Shown here: positions 35,243 through 46,800 of the stretch, piece by piece | How positions within the stretch are numbered: position 1 is the stretch's first letter | How the letters are laid out: each line of letters opens with the position of its first letter | Assembly (NCBI RefSeq): GCF_001522545.3 | Contig: NC_031768.1 | Coordinates: 9,321,403-9,385,402, forward strand | Direction: 5' to 3' | From: Parus major | Lineage: Eukaryota; Chordata; Aves; Passeriformes; Paridae | Length of the DNA: 64,000 bases | Notes under the pieces: generated by a model | Told to the model about the DNA's origin: nothing | Databases searched by the model: none | The model's input: only the letters and a program-made list of their open reading frames with translations | Program-made: the position numbers and the translations under genes

Positions 35243-38200
35243 CGATAAAGAAAGGGTGGTGAGAGGGGTAGAAGGTAGGGAACACAGAGAGCTGCATAAA
35301 TCCTCCTTCTGCGTGTATACCAATTACAGCAGGAAAACAAAATTTAAAAATTTAAAAAGGCAGGTCACTCTTTTTGCATTAGTGGGGAAAAGAAAGGTTG
35401 TAAAATCTATTCCTATACACAGCAGCATAAAATTCACATTAACATCTCATTAAGTCTAGATGCACTTAGGGACTGATCCAAAGGCCATCAAACTCAATGG
35501 TAGACTTTCCATTGCCTTCAAATGGGATTTGGATCATGCTGTTAGAGATTGGCAAAAACTCATATTAACAAAACAAAAAATTCCTGACATTACCTAAAAG
35601 GCTATAAAAGCATTTCTATTCCTTTTTCTGGGAAATCCCTTTTACAGCTGATCAAATGTAATCACAGCAGCCACCTTGATGGTGAAACTTCCAGTTAGAC
35701 TAAAATCAACATGGTTGAGGGACCAACGCAAATGACAGCACTATTTCACCAAAATTGAAGTGGAAGTTTCTTTTTTAATCATAATAAATTATTTGTAATA
35801 GCAGAGGTAAACCTGAAGTATTCAGAGATTAATTTAAATGCCATGTAAATACCATTTTAAAATGGGAAGAGATAAAAAACTGAAATCTAGTTCAGGAAAA
35901 CCATATGCTTGTTATGATAATGTTTTACACAGGTTTGGTGCCCTAATATGAACTAAAATAACTAAAATGAACAAAAAAGTACCAAATTAGATTTTATGTG
36001 AGCAGAACCAAACCAGTTTATTGTGCATAGTGCATTTAGAGAGCTCAGTACATGATATCATCAGTAATGACTCTGTTTTCATGTGTGGAGATGAAAAGTA
36101 GCACATTAAAAAAATAAATTAGTTCAAACTTCACTTACTCTTTTGAAATGCTGTTTCTAGCAGGGACAGTCTGGAGCAGAGACTCCAGCTCTGATCAGGG
36201 TTCTTGTTCAGATGGCCTTAGATGGGACTGTCTTACTTGGCTGATGACAGAGATGGGCTGAAAATTTACTGTGCAAGTTCGGTGCTTCAAAAGAAAAAAT
36301 AAGTGAAATGACAAATATCTAAAATTTTTTGCCCTAAGTATTTAAAAATTGAAACTGACATGTCAAATGGGATGGGCCTGAGACTTGTAATGATTGTCCT
36401 TGGTATCAAACTAGAAAAGAAATTGTTTTGTCTACCTACTCTGTGAAGAGAGCTCACTAACACTTAATATGAAGCTCAAAACTACACACCTAGGCAGCAC
36501 AAAATCTGAAAAGTATAAAAGCTAAAACTTAAGGCATCACTGGAAGCTGCAACATCCACAGAGGATAAGCAACATGCTGCCACTTTTATTTGTCATCATC
36601 CAAGGGAGCCCAAAGTTTAAGTGGAGATTTCTGTGGAGAACACTTGAGGATTTAGGTGTTGAGTGCCCACGTGGAAGCTGAAATCCTTTTGTGAATCTGG
36701 GCATTGGTTAGAAGCTAGCTAAATTTTATACTGTGTTCTGAAACCAGTTATTGCATGGCTTTATTTTCCATTATTCTGTGGGAAGCTTACCTTTACTTTT
36801 AAAATTCCAGGATGAATTGTTTAGACATATCAAGCTGTTCTCCAGATTTTTAGTTCCCCTGACAGAACTACATTAAGAAGAAAAAATTAATGAAAATGCT
36901 GCAGCATCTAAATTCATTCTCTTAACAGAATGGAACATTTCTGTTGCTGGTAGATAAATCAGAAAACTAGTCATTTAACTGCATGCCCAGTCTTTTAATC
37001 TACAAGTTGAATGATTTGCAGGGAAAGACAAAATCAAAAAAACCCCACAACATTTTGAATGCTGCTGGTGCTGTCTTCTGTGGCCATCCAAGCACATGCT
37101 GGGCTTTCATAACAGTGGTAATATTAAATGAGAAATTAATTACTTAGCTAGGGTGATGATGGCATGCTCTCCATGGCTGTGGCCATTTTCTCTCAAAACA
37201 CAATGAGCATGGAAATGCAGCTCTGGCTGTTGTCTTTATTTAATGTGAAGCACTATTAGTGAGTCACACCAGCCTCTTGTAATTATGTTCAGTTTCTGTA
37301 TTTGCTGGCAAGCATACAGGATTTTCAAATAATATAGAATGTCTAAATTTCACATCTTGAGAGGTAAATCTATGCCTTAAATAGTTTAGTGGTAAGTATT
37401 GCTTGCTTCTGTTAATGTTTTACACTTCTACCCTGCCTTTGGATGCCAGATAATGGATTCTTAACCAGATCCTCAAATACTTCTCTGGGAGAGATAAATA
37501 TCATTATTATCCAGAGCAGTGTAGAAAGGAGAGGTGATCTTTCTAAGTCAATTCATTGAGACAATTTAGCTTGAAAGGCCTGATAACCCAGTTATAAACA
37601 CACAAAGGCAGCCTGGCCAACCTCCAGAGATTTTTTTTCTTTTAAATTTATCTTTAAAAAATGATTATAATGACAACAATTTTATTTTTCTTTAAATCAC
37701 TCATGGATTCTGAGCATTATGGATACTCATTCTTATTTGACTTGAAGAGATAGAAATTTCCACTCTTTTAAATTTCAGCTGATAATCTCGCAGTTTGACA
37801 AACAAAGCCTAAAATCTGTATATAGATCAGGAAGTATTACAAAATGTTGGAGATAGCTATTAGACTTGTATAGGCTTTGAGTTTTTTTCCCTTTAAAAAA
37901 CCCAGGAAATTAAATTTTGCAGTGATCAATGAATTAAACCTAATCAGCTACCTTCAGATTTAATGCATGTGAAGTTTTTTGTCTCAGCTGACGAAGACAG
38001 GAGGAGGTAGGGTGAGTGGGTGCTAAGTGCTGTGGGCTGTCAGTAAGAAATCCTTAGTGTCATGCTGAAAATTCCATTGCTTTAACAGTGGGACAAATAA
38101 CTGAATCACATCTGACTCAACAGCACTTTAAACCACTCAAATAATAATTAATAGGTTTCTTTCAATTTTCATTAAAATATATTAATATAATTTCCTATAT

Positions 38201-38600
38201 TAATACTTAATATTAATTTATAATTAGACATATGAAACATAAAATCCCATTAATTCATCAATATATATTTTATTAATTTGAAAAATAATGCAAATTACTT
38301 ACAGTTGCTTCCATGCAGGACTAAACTCAGCTTTCCTCAGACACACTGGTCATCTATGGATATAGTTGTTCATAGGTAGTTTATTGGGCAGATGGTTTTC
38401 CTGTGCTTTCAAGTGTGCCTGTTAGTGTGAATAAGTGTGTTGAATATACCACTTTATTGTGTTTTTTTTGTAGAGGGGGACTCAAGTCCTCCACTCGTTT
38501 ATTTTGTCAGACATTAATGTTTTTCAAAAGTACTAAGTGTTTTCAAATACAGAGATTAATAGGAAGGCATAGAGGAAATCAATGTTTCAAGCTGGTTTTT
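35243..38600. other. Non-coding stretch, no supported gene
   Basis: About 3.4 kb of AT-rich, largely non-repetitive DNA right of the CpG island. No open frame of note occurs between about 35460 and 38400. The part at about 37050-37350 is complex sequence that could be conserved regulatory DNA, but that cannot be judged here. An especially AT-rich part (38140-38290) has TTAATATTAA-like strings. Confidence 0.55.
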
Positions 38601-38858
38601 ATCATAGAATTACTTTGGTTGGAAGCTGACTTAAAGACCATCTCATTCCAGCCCCTCTGCTGTGGGCAGGGACACCTTCCACTAAACCAGGTTCCTCAAA
38701 TCCCCATCCAACCTGTCCTTGAACTCTTCCAGGGATGGGGGCAGCCACAGCTTCTCCATTCCTGTGCTTTACCACCCTCACAGAGGAGAATGTCACCCTA
38801 ATATTTAATCTAAACCTGTTCTCCTTCAGTTGAAGGAGAACTTACCCTTGTCCTATAT
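38601..38858 (-). mobile_element. CR1 LINE 3'-end fragment (minus strand)
   Basis: In reverse orientation it shows ATCATAGAATTACTTTGGTT at the 3' terminus, then CTGTGGGCAGGGACACCTTC near 38660, CCAACCTGTCCTTGAAC near 38708, CTTCCAGGGATGGGGGCAGC near 38727, ACAGAGGAGAATGTCACCCT near 38780, and ACCCTTGTCCTATATGA near 38844. The piece is 5'-truncated. A 132-codon + frame (38403-38801) reads antisense through part of it and is not a gene. Confidence 0.93.
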
Positions 38859-41800
38859 GATGGTATTATTCATTATTATAGAATAAGATTTTTCATTTTG
38901 ACTTGTGTAAGTTCACTTAATTCCATGAGCATCCTTCAAGTAATGAGGAGCTGCTCTTGACAGAGGCAAAGTATCTTGGGGAGCAAAGTGATTAATGACC
39001 CTTCTCTGCACTGGGCTTTCAAGAGAGTACTGAGAGGTCCATTTCAATGGTCTCAGTGCCACAAGGACACCAGGATAACACTGGAGCAGGGATAGGTGGA
39101 TATTAATCCCCCAAATGAGTGCTTGCATATCTCACCCCTCTCATATCAGACAGAGCATCACCTTTCACAAGTTCTGCTTCCTTTTTTTCTGTGATGAGAT
39201 GAGGAGCCTTTGCTTCTGTCTTTGTGTCTGCCCTGCAAGGGTGCAGTGCAAGCTGCTGGAAAGCCTCAAGGCAGGTGTGAGGTGCTCAGTGCCCACACAG
39301 TTCTGCTTGCCCCACTGAACTGAAGGAACAGCTTCTCTGAAGTGAAACACCGGGATTTCTCCAACATCCTCAGTCAATAATTGAGACATCCTTGAAGAGA
39401 GGATATGTAATTTTGAAACCTCAGCCAGTTGCATAGTTTGTTTGTGTTCATGCTCAGGAAGGCTTTAGATGAGCTGACTTGAAGTAGGAAGGCCAAAATC
39501 AGGTTGGGAGAGGTGGGAAAAAGGTTTTCTTTAGAATCTTATGAGATTCTGTAAATAATCTTTATAGTTTCTTCATCTAAAACATCTTAAAAATGGCAAA
39601 TTTGATGTTTGTAGTAAAAATAATGTAATAATTAATTCAGATAATCAGATCTAGGTTGTTGCCAGGGAAATATCCTGGTACAAATGTAGCTGGGCAGTCC
39701 CTTGCCAACATAACTCTGTGTGTGTATGTACTTTCAGGTTCTACCATTCCCTGTGCCAAAGTGTGTCCTTGCTCTGACACACAACCGATTTCCCATAAAT
39801 GCAAGGATTCCAATTAGCATTAATTGCTGCTGTTGCCGTGCTGCCACCATGTAACATCATTGTGGGAGGAGAGCATGTTAGTCACAATTGTTCTGTGGAC
39901 AGGAAAGCTGAAGCCTAGGACAGATTGTTAATGGAAAAAGAGCCAGGCATACTTTTTCTGTTGACTTCCCTTTGGATTTGCTCTTGTTTGATTGTTTGGC
40001 TTTGCGTGGTAGAAGAGAAAGGTCACCAGCACTGCAGTTAAGAATAAATTATCTTCACTATTTATTCAAATATTCTAAAATACATGTTGATTTAATAGGA
40101 GGACATATGAGAGACAAAGTGAGCACCTTTATCATTAGAAAAAAAACTGATGCTATTTATGACAAGTACCTGAACTAAACTATTTTCACAGCAAAGGAGG
40201 ATGTTTTCTTAGTCCATATTTTAATGGAGGTATGAACTGGGTGGTTCTGCTCTAAGAAAGTGACTATTAATATATGTTAATATAGCTTGTCTAGAAAATT
40301 GAGGAATATTAATCCATGCATTTATGGCCTTAATTGGATTGAATGCTTGTAAATAGATAAGTGAAGCAACAGAACAAAGCAAAATCAAGATCTTTAGAAA
40401 TGCCATAAAATAATGTAAAAGGAGTTTCTACAAAGTTTATGTCTTCTTTTGCTGATAACAAGATTTCATATCCTTTGTAAATTCTTTTTCTGTTTCTTCA
40501 GTCTGAAAAATCTGAACTCTGAAGGTCTTGCAGCAAAGAGCAAAAACAGTTCTGGCTAATCTTCATTACAGCATTCTTAAGGAACATCACTCATCATTAA
40601 CAGAAACTGAGTGATCTACAATTATGTCAATACTGCAAATTAAAGTGCACTTTGTGTTTCTGGATTTTATTAATTTATGTGTTTCTGTTTTTTTAGTAAA
40701 TTATCAGTAGGAAAAATTCCACAGAAATAACCCCATGAAAGTTAATCAGTGCTGCAAAAGGGATGGTAGCATTTTCCTACCCAATAGCATAGCACAGAAC
40801 ATGACACATACTTAAATAAAAATTGCTGTTCTCCTTGAAAGATATATTCTGTAAATTATCTAGCAATGTTGTTTCTGCAAAGACTTAGAAAATATTTCAA
40901 GACTTTGGCTTGGGGGCATGTGTGGGAAGATGGGAAGTCAGAGTCAGAATTCACACATGCATTATTATAGTACTTGAAGAAATTTCTTAAAAGGAGACAA
41001 AGATAGGATTAAATCTTCTAGAGATGATTGTTGCTTTCCCCTAAGGTCATAAGTGTTTTGTACAATTCTCTCTAACCTGAAGAGAAAGTTGTTTCTAGAG
41101 TTAACAATTTGGTCTCCGGACCAAATTCAGCCTGACATAATTGGGTTCAGTTCCATTAACTTCTGAAGAGTTTTGTTCTCTGACAGACTTGGATTTGGAT
41201 TGAAGATTCTGTAGTCACCTAGAAATTATAAAAAACTGCTCTTTCATCATTTCCTGTGATCATGCTTATATAAATGAAAACACTGACAATGTGTGAAGGG
41301 GTCCTCAAAATTGAATTTCACTATCAAGATATTTCTTTGATTGGTTACAAGCTTATTCATCTTTATAATGACTTATTCATGTGGCAATTAATTTTCAAGA
41401 CCAAAAGATTCTAGATTTGATAGCCATATAAATTGCAGGAAATATGAATTTTTAAATGTGCTTTTTCTAACATGTTGCATGATCTTCTGAGTTGACATCA
41501 CACTGACTACAAATTCTTCACAGAAATATTGGAAATTACCAGTCAACCTGCTGGTTTTGAAAGTATTTTTCTATTTTTTCCACATTATATGATGTTTAAC
41601 ATGCTATTCTATCCATTTTTATAGGTGTATTTTGTTTTTCCAACAGAATTCAACAGAAGTATGAAACTTAAATATTTTATGATGCATGATTCTATGTGAT
41701 GTGATGTGAAGCTAATGACAGATTTTCCCTTAGTTAGTACAGGAAACTTCACACATTCACCTGCAGAACATGAAGCAGAGTTTGGTTCAGAAGTGGAAAT

Positions 41801-43154
41801 ACATTTTTGTTTAAATTTGAAAGCTATAATAAAAAATAAATCCTTGTGAGAATGTGTGGTATGTGAGAGAAGAGTAACAATAATTACCAGATGACAATTG
41901 GTCTTCTTTGAAGACTTTTCTCTTAGTGTTGTTTGTAGCCACTGTCTGAAAAAGTAGAGATTCAATATTTCCCTTACATATAAATAATAGTAATAATGAT
42001 AATAACTATTAATAATAATAATAATTAATATTACTTCAGATGGCCTAGTGGGTCTAAGAAACTATCTCAGGAATACAAGAATTATGCAAAATCCACTCTG
42101 AAATGGGTTCTCCACTTAGAACTGTAGGCAAATGCTCAGGTGGGATAAAGCACAGTACTATTTTCCCAAAAACACACCATGAAGGAAATCAGACATTTTA
42201 CTTCTCTTTACCATTTAGTTAAATACTCAGCAAGCTATATTAATCATAAAAATGTGACAGGCAGGAAATAAGAAATTAAGTATGCCACAGAAGCACCTTT
42301 CATTGCACTGAAAGAAATGTGATATTAAAAATGCTTTGCAAAATGTGCAATATTTGTGACGTAGGTGAGCTGCAGATGCTCATTTCCCCATTTTTATGTA
42401 CTTTAAATATAGAACTCTAAATGTAGAAATTAATAAAGGAGGAAAAAAAATCAAAATATTCTTGCCTACAATCAAAGGGACAATAAAGTGATTACTAATT
42501 GCATTAGGCTTTCAGATGCCTGCACAGTCTTTGAAGCTCATGTCCCATTGAGATGTGCAGTGTAGAAAGTTCATCCCCTTTTCATTGCTGTTTTTGCCAG
42601 CCTTCAGCTAAAATGGGCTAAACATGGGAGAATCACATCCTTTTAATATTAATCATGGCTCTATTTAAATATACAAAAATTACTAAGACTGACAGTTATC
42701 TTCATATTTCTGCATCTTAATAAGTAGCCTGGCCTTAATCTTTACAGCCTTCACAGGGGACAGGAAATGCTCAAAACATCTAAGACTCCATTAGCTTCAC
42801 CAAAGGCTTTAATATCATGCTAAATGCTCATCATTAGGACCACAGATTTGAAAATGTTGACTTTCTCCCCCAGTCCAGACTGTAAATCTGTAGCAGATCA
42901 GTGAAATATTTGCCACCATGCCACACAAACAAACTTGTCAAATCTTGGTTTCATATTCTCGTCAAACACAGAATAGCTGGGGAATTTTTGTACTTCATAC
43001 AAGGAAGATTTTCACAGGGCTACAGAGATAAAACATGATTATATTTACCCCCAGGATTTGTACCCTATGAATGTGGTTCATAAAAAGTAGCACTGACCAG
43101 ATCACCAAACTTGATAGGGCCAAGATCGAGGTAAAACAACCTCTACTGCAGTGA
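38859..43154. other. Non-coding stretch, no supported gene
   Basis: About 4.3 kb with no recognised gene. A short AAT-rich simple region lies at 41978-42035. The 118-codon minus-strand frame at 41609-41965 has no domain. The segment around 42480-42930 is non-repetitive, moderately AT-rich and nearly free of low complexity. Confidence 0.55.
41978..42035. repeat. (AAT)n-like simple region
   Basis: AAT/AATAAT units with interruptions, about 58 bases, decayed compared with the long ATT run at 8487. Confidence 0.85.
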
Positions 43155-43880
43155 CTGAGAAAAGGGGCTGAGTGTACCCTCAGCAGTTTGCAGGTGATGC
43201 AACACTGGGAGGAGTGCTTGATGCAGAACGTGGATGTGCTGATGTTCAGGGGGACCTTGGAAGGCTGAGGTGAGTCTGCAGCATCCTTGGGAAGACAAGC
43301 AAAGGGAAGTTCCAAGTCCTGCACCTGGGGTGGGGTAACACCAGCACCAGGCACCAGTAGGGGTGGAGCTGACCAGCTGGGAGGCAGCTCTGCAGGAAAT
43401 GTCCCAGAGGATTCCTAGCTGGACACAGGGCAGCAAAACCCAACAGCACCTTGGGTGGAGCAGCACCTGGAGGTCAAGAGAAATGATCCCTCCTCTCTTA
43501 GCAGTATGAGAGGTCATGGACATGCTGGAGTGAGCCAGCAAGGGGCCACAGAGATGACTGAAGGCTGGAATATCTTCCATCTGAGGGACACTGGGAGAGC
43601 TGGGACTGCTCAGGGAGAGGTGAAGGCTTTGGGATCTTACCAATGCCAAGGGTGATGAGTGCAGCAAATGTAACAGAGTCAGACATCTCAATGCACCTCA
43701 GCAAGAGCACGAGAGGCAGTGTGTGCAAAATAAAACACAGAAAGTTCTGTCCAAACATAAAAACCTTTTTCCCTGAGAGAAAAATCAAGCACTGGATGTC
43801 CTGAGATATTGTGGGATATCCACCACTGGAGATATTTGAAACCCAGACAGATGTTTAGCAAATGTCTCCCAGTAACTCTG
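43155..43880 (+). mobile_element. CR1 LINE fragment, C-terminal reverse transcriptase to 3' region, decayed
   Basis: The left part matches the CR1 segment just before and across the FADD box: GGGGCTGAGTGTACCCTCAG (43163) then GTTTGCAGGTGATGCAACAC (43186), with frame lost. It continues with the CAAGTCCTGCACCTGGGGTG block (43313), GGTCATGGACATGCTGGAGT (43512), AGAGCTGGGACTGCTCAGG (43597), and a 3' block with CCACTGGAGATATTTGAAACCC (near 43822). The terminal octamer repeats are not seen, so the right edge is approximate. It is more decayed than the copy at 11255 and has a different block pattern, so it may belong to another CR1 subfamily. Minus-strand frames of 182 and 119 codons here are antisense artefacts. 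Confidence 0.88.
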
Positions 43881-46800
43881 CTGCAAGATCTACCTTCAAA
43901 TAGTTGTGTGGATTGCCTGGGACACTTAGGAGTGTTTTCTGCAATACTTATAACTGAAATCTAAGGCAACTTGTTACATTTTTATAGTTAGACTCACACA
44001 AAAGCAGGTATGTGTGTGAATGTGCTAAAGGATGTGTGATGCAGGGATGGACCACAGCAGTTTTTAAAAAACCTAAGCATATTCAGATAGGTAAAAGCAA
44101 ATTTAAATGGATGAAAGGGGCAAGGGTGCAATTACTGCTAGCTATGCATGGACACAAACAGGCAGGAGAGTCTTTAATCTCCCTTTACAGTTTCGGATTA
44201 TGAGAAATACTGGGTCAGAAGGCAATTTACTTCTGAAGGAGAAGTATAGAAGTTTCTTTCTGGATCTCTTTCACAGGATTAACATTTAGATATATATCCA
44301 ACAAACATATCATTTTTGAGCTTTGCAAAGTGAATCAAAAGACAAAAAGAAAAGAATTGTGTGCTTTGCCCACAATAGCAAAAATTGCCTTGTCCAAATT
44401 CTTTTCAGCAGTAGGACTCTCTCAAATAGCAGTAACTTTTATCAATATTAGTCCAAGAGAAAATTAGGTTTTGTTCTTCACATGTGGAATATGGTATCTG
44501 TGCTAAGAGGCTGTATAAATACTTTTAAAGAACATGTTCTTTGGGATTCTCATGAGGAATCTTGTGAAAGGCTGATGTGTATTGTCTTTATCATAGTGTG
44601 CTTTGACAGCAAAATGAATGTCTGTCTCAGTTCATTTACTTCTTCCAAAGGAAACTGATTTGCAAATTTTTTTGCTAGCTCATCTCTTATTTAATCTAAC
44701 TGCTTATAATTAGTCTAGTAATTAATTTATGAATTATTATTATTAGTTTATTCATATTTAGAGATGGACACACTGACAGTTTCTGTAATGACATCTAGCA
44801 TATTCTCTGTCCCAGAGTGATCTGTTTGCTGAGTTTACCATAGCTTTGTGGTCTGGTCTTACTGGTTTCTACAGCTCTATATCCCACTATGATATTTTGT
44901 GAACTTTATTGCTGTAGGATGACATGAAATGCAGCTGTTCTACTTGCAAACATTCCCATTTCTCTAATTCACTCAGCCTGAGGTCTTGTGCACACTCTGT
45001 TCATCCTGTGGGAGTAATCACAGACAGGGAAACAACTTCACAGACACCTGCACTAGGAGACAAAATCTTGGAAATTGCTAACAGTACTGGCCAATATAGA
45101 TCTGATTTTAAAAATTAGATTTCTTTACCCATTTTTGCTATTTTGAAATGTGAGCAGATGTGGGGAGTTTTTCGGTTTCAGAAGTTGTATCACCTGAGTA
45201 AATACTGAGACAGGGAATCCCTTTGTTTTATTTCTCTGCACGTCAGAAAATGCTGACAGGCAATGAGGTATTGCTTGGGCAAAGGATCAGTTACAGCTTT
45301 TTACATGCATCACCAAAAATTCCCTGGTGGCAATCTGCCTAAAAACTGAATGGGGACAAATGAAATCATGAGATTTCAGGAACATGCTGCTGGGAGAGGG
45401 TTGACAGGTACAGATGCTGTGAGAGATCATGAGATTTTTTTTTTCATTTAAGGTGCACAGGAAACCCTGGCAGGAGTTTCCAGCCCAAAGTCTTTTAGGC
45501 CATTCTGGGCAGGAAGAGGCAAATGAAGCTCAAGCACAAAGCTCCCATTCTGTAGTAGCACAGTTGAAGACAATCAGTGATAAACTTGATATTTCATAGC
45601 CAATTATTCCAATGGCAAAATGGCTGAACAGTTCCTGCTGGCAAACACGAAGCACTGAGTTATGTCGCTGCCTTTGTCTCCTGTTTTCCACGCTGGCATA
45701 AAGGACTGTGGTCTGCAACATCTCCTGGGTCCAACTGCCTCTTATCTCATTATAAGATGTAATCAAGGCTTCAGTGTAAATTAAACCAGAATATATTGTA
45801 TTAGGGATATATTCCCACATGTGTACACATGCATACTAAATAATTTATAAATACTGATAATTGTTTCTCTAACATAATGTTGATGCTCTAATGTAGTTCT
45901 TTTTAATTGTTCCTGTTAACTTACCAGAAAAGAGAAAAAATAGGATGGAGGGCAAACAATTGCAGATTTGGTAGGACTTTCACAGTGAGGGACAATGAAG
46001 AGACTGAAGACATGTAGTTTACAAAAGAGATGGGTGAGAGAAGCATGATAGATGTCTTTAAAATTATGAGTGATATAAAAAGAAAGCAGAAATAAGTCCC
46101 TGCTTCCTTGGTCCCATTGGTTTTCTTTTCCTTCCACTGAGCAGTATCATGTGCCTTGCTCAGGATATGAACACTGCTGACTGAGTGATCAATCACACTG
46201 TCTCCTTTTTCCTCCCACTCTGATCTTTGAGGCTTTTTCACAATTACTTGGTTGAAATGTTAAGCAGTTCTTGATGGAAGTTCCTTTGCAATGTGCCTCA
46301 ACTGCATAAGAATGCAATAAATAAATTGTTCAACTAATGTATTCCATTTGAAAGTTTAAAGCAATCATTTTTTTCTTAAATGGTCCAGACTCTTTAGTTT
46401 GTGTTGTTTCAATTTAAGAGACAGCAGAAGCTGAACAGATATTCCAGTGATAACCAGGATTTCTGGGTCTGGATTGCTACAGAGGGACTGCTGAAACTGA
46501 AGCTGTGTGTAGCACTTTGTTAAGAACAAGTCAAGCTTTCATGACATCATTTTATATTCCCAGGCTATTTCTACTGTTTTAATATAATTTACTAATGATG
46601 AAAATTAAAACAACAAATTATTTTTTCTTAAAGCTCAATTATCAAAAATCACATTAAATCCAAGAATTGAAAATTAATGCTAGCTATAAAAAGGTGACAT
46701 TTCATGAGGCTACAACACTATTTAAGGATCTTTCCAAGTGCATTAATCTTATTCCTTGACCTTTCAGTACAGACACCAAAAATGTTTGTGACATTGTAAA

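Noticed and set aside
38403..38801. 132-codon + frame
   Set aside because: Its C-terminal part reads antisense through a minus-strand CR1 fragment; the N-terminal part is unrecognised.
43143..43691. 182-codon open frame on the minus strand
   Set aside because: It is antisense to the decayed CR1 at 43155-43880 and shows no domain.
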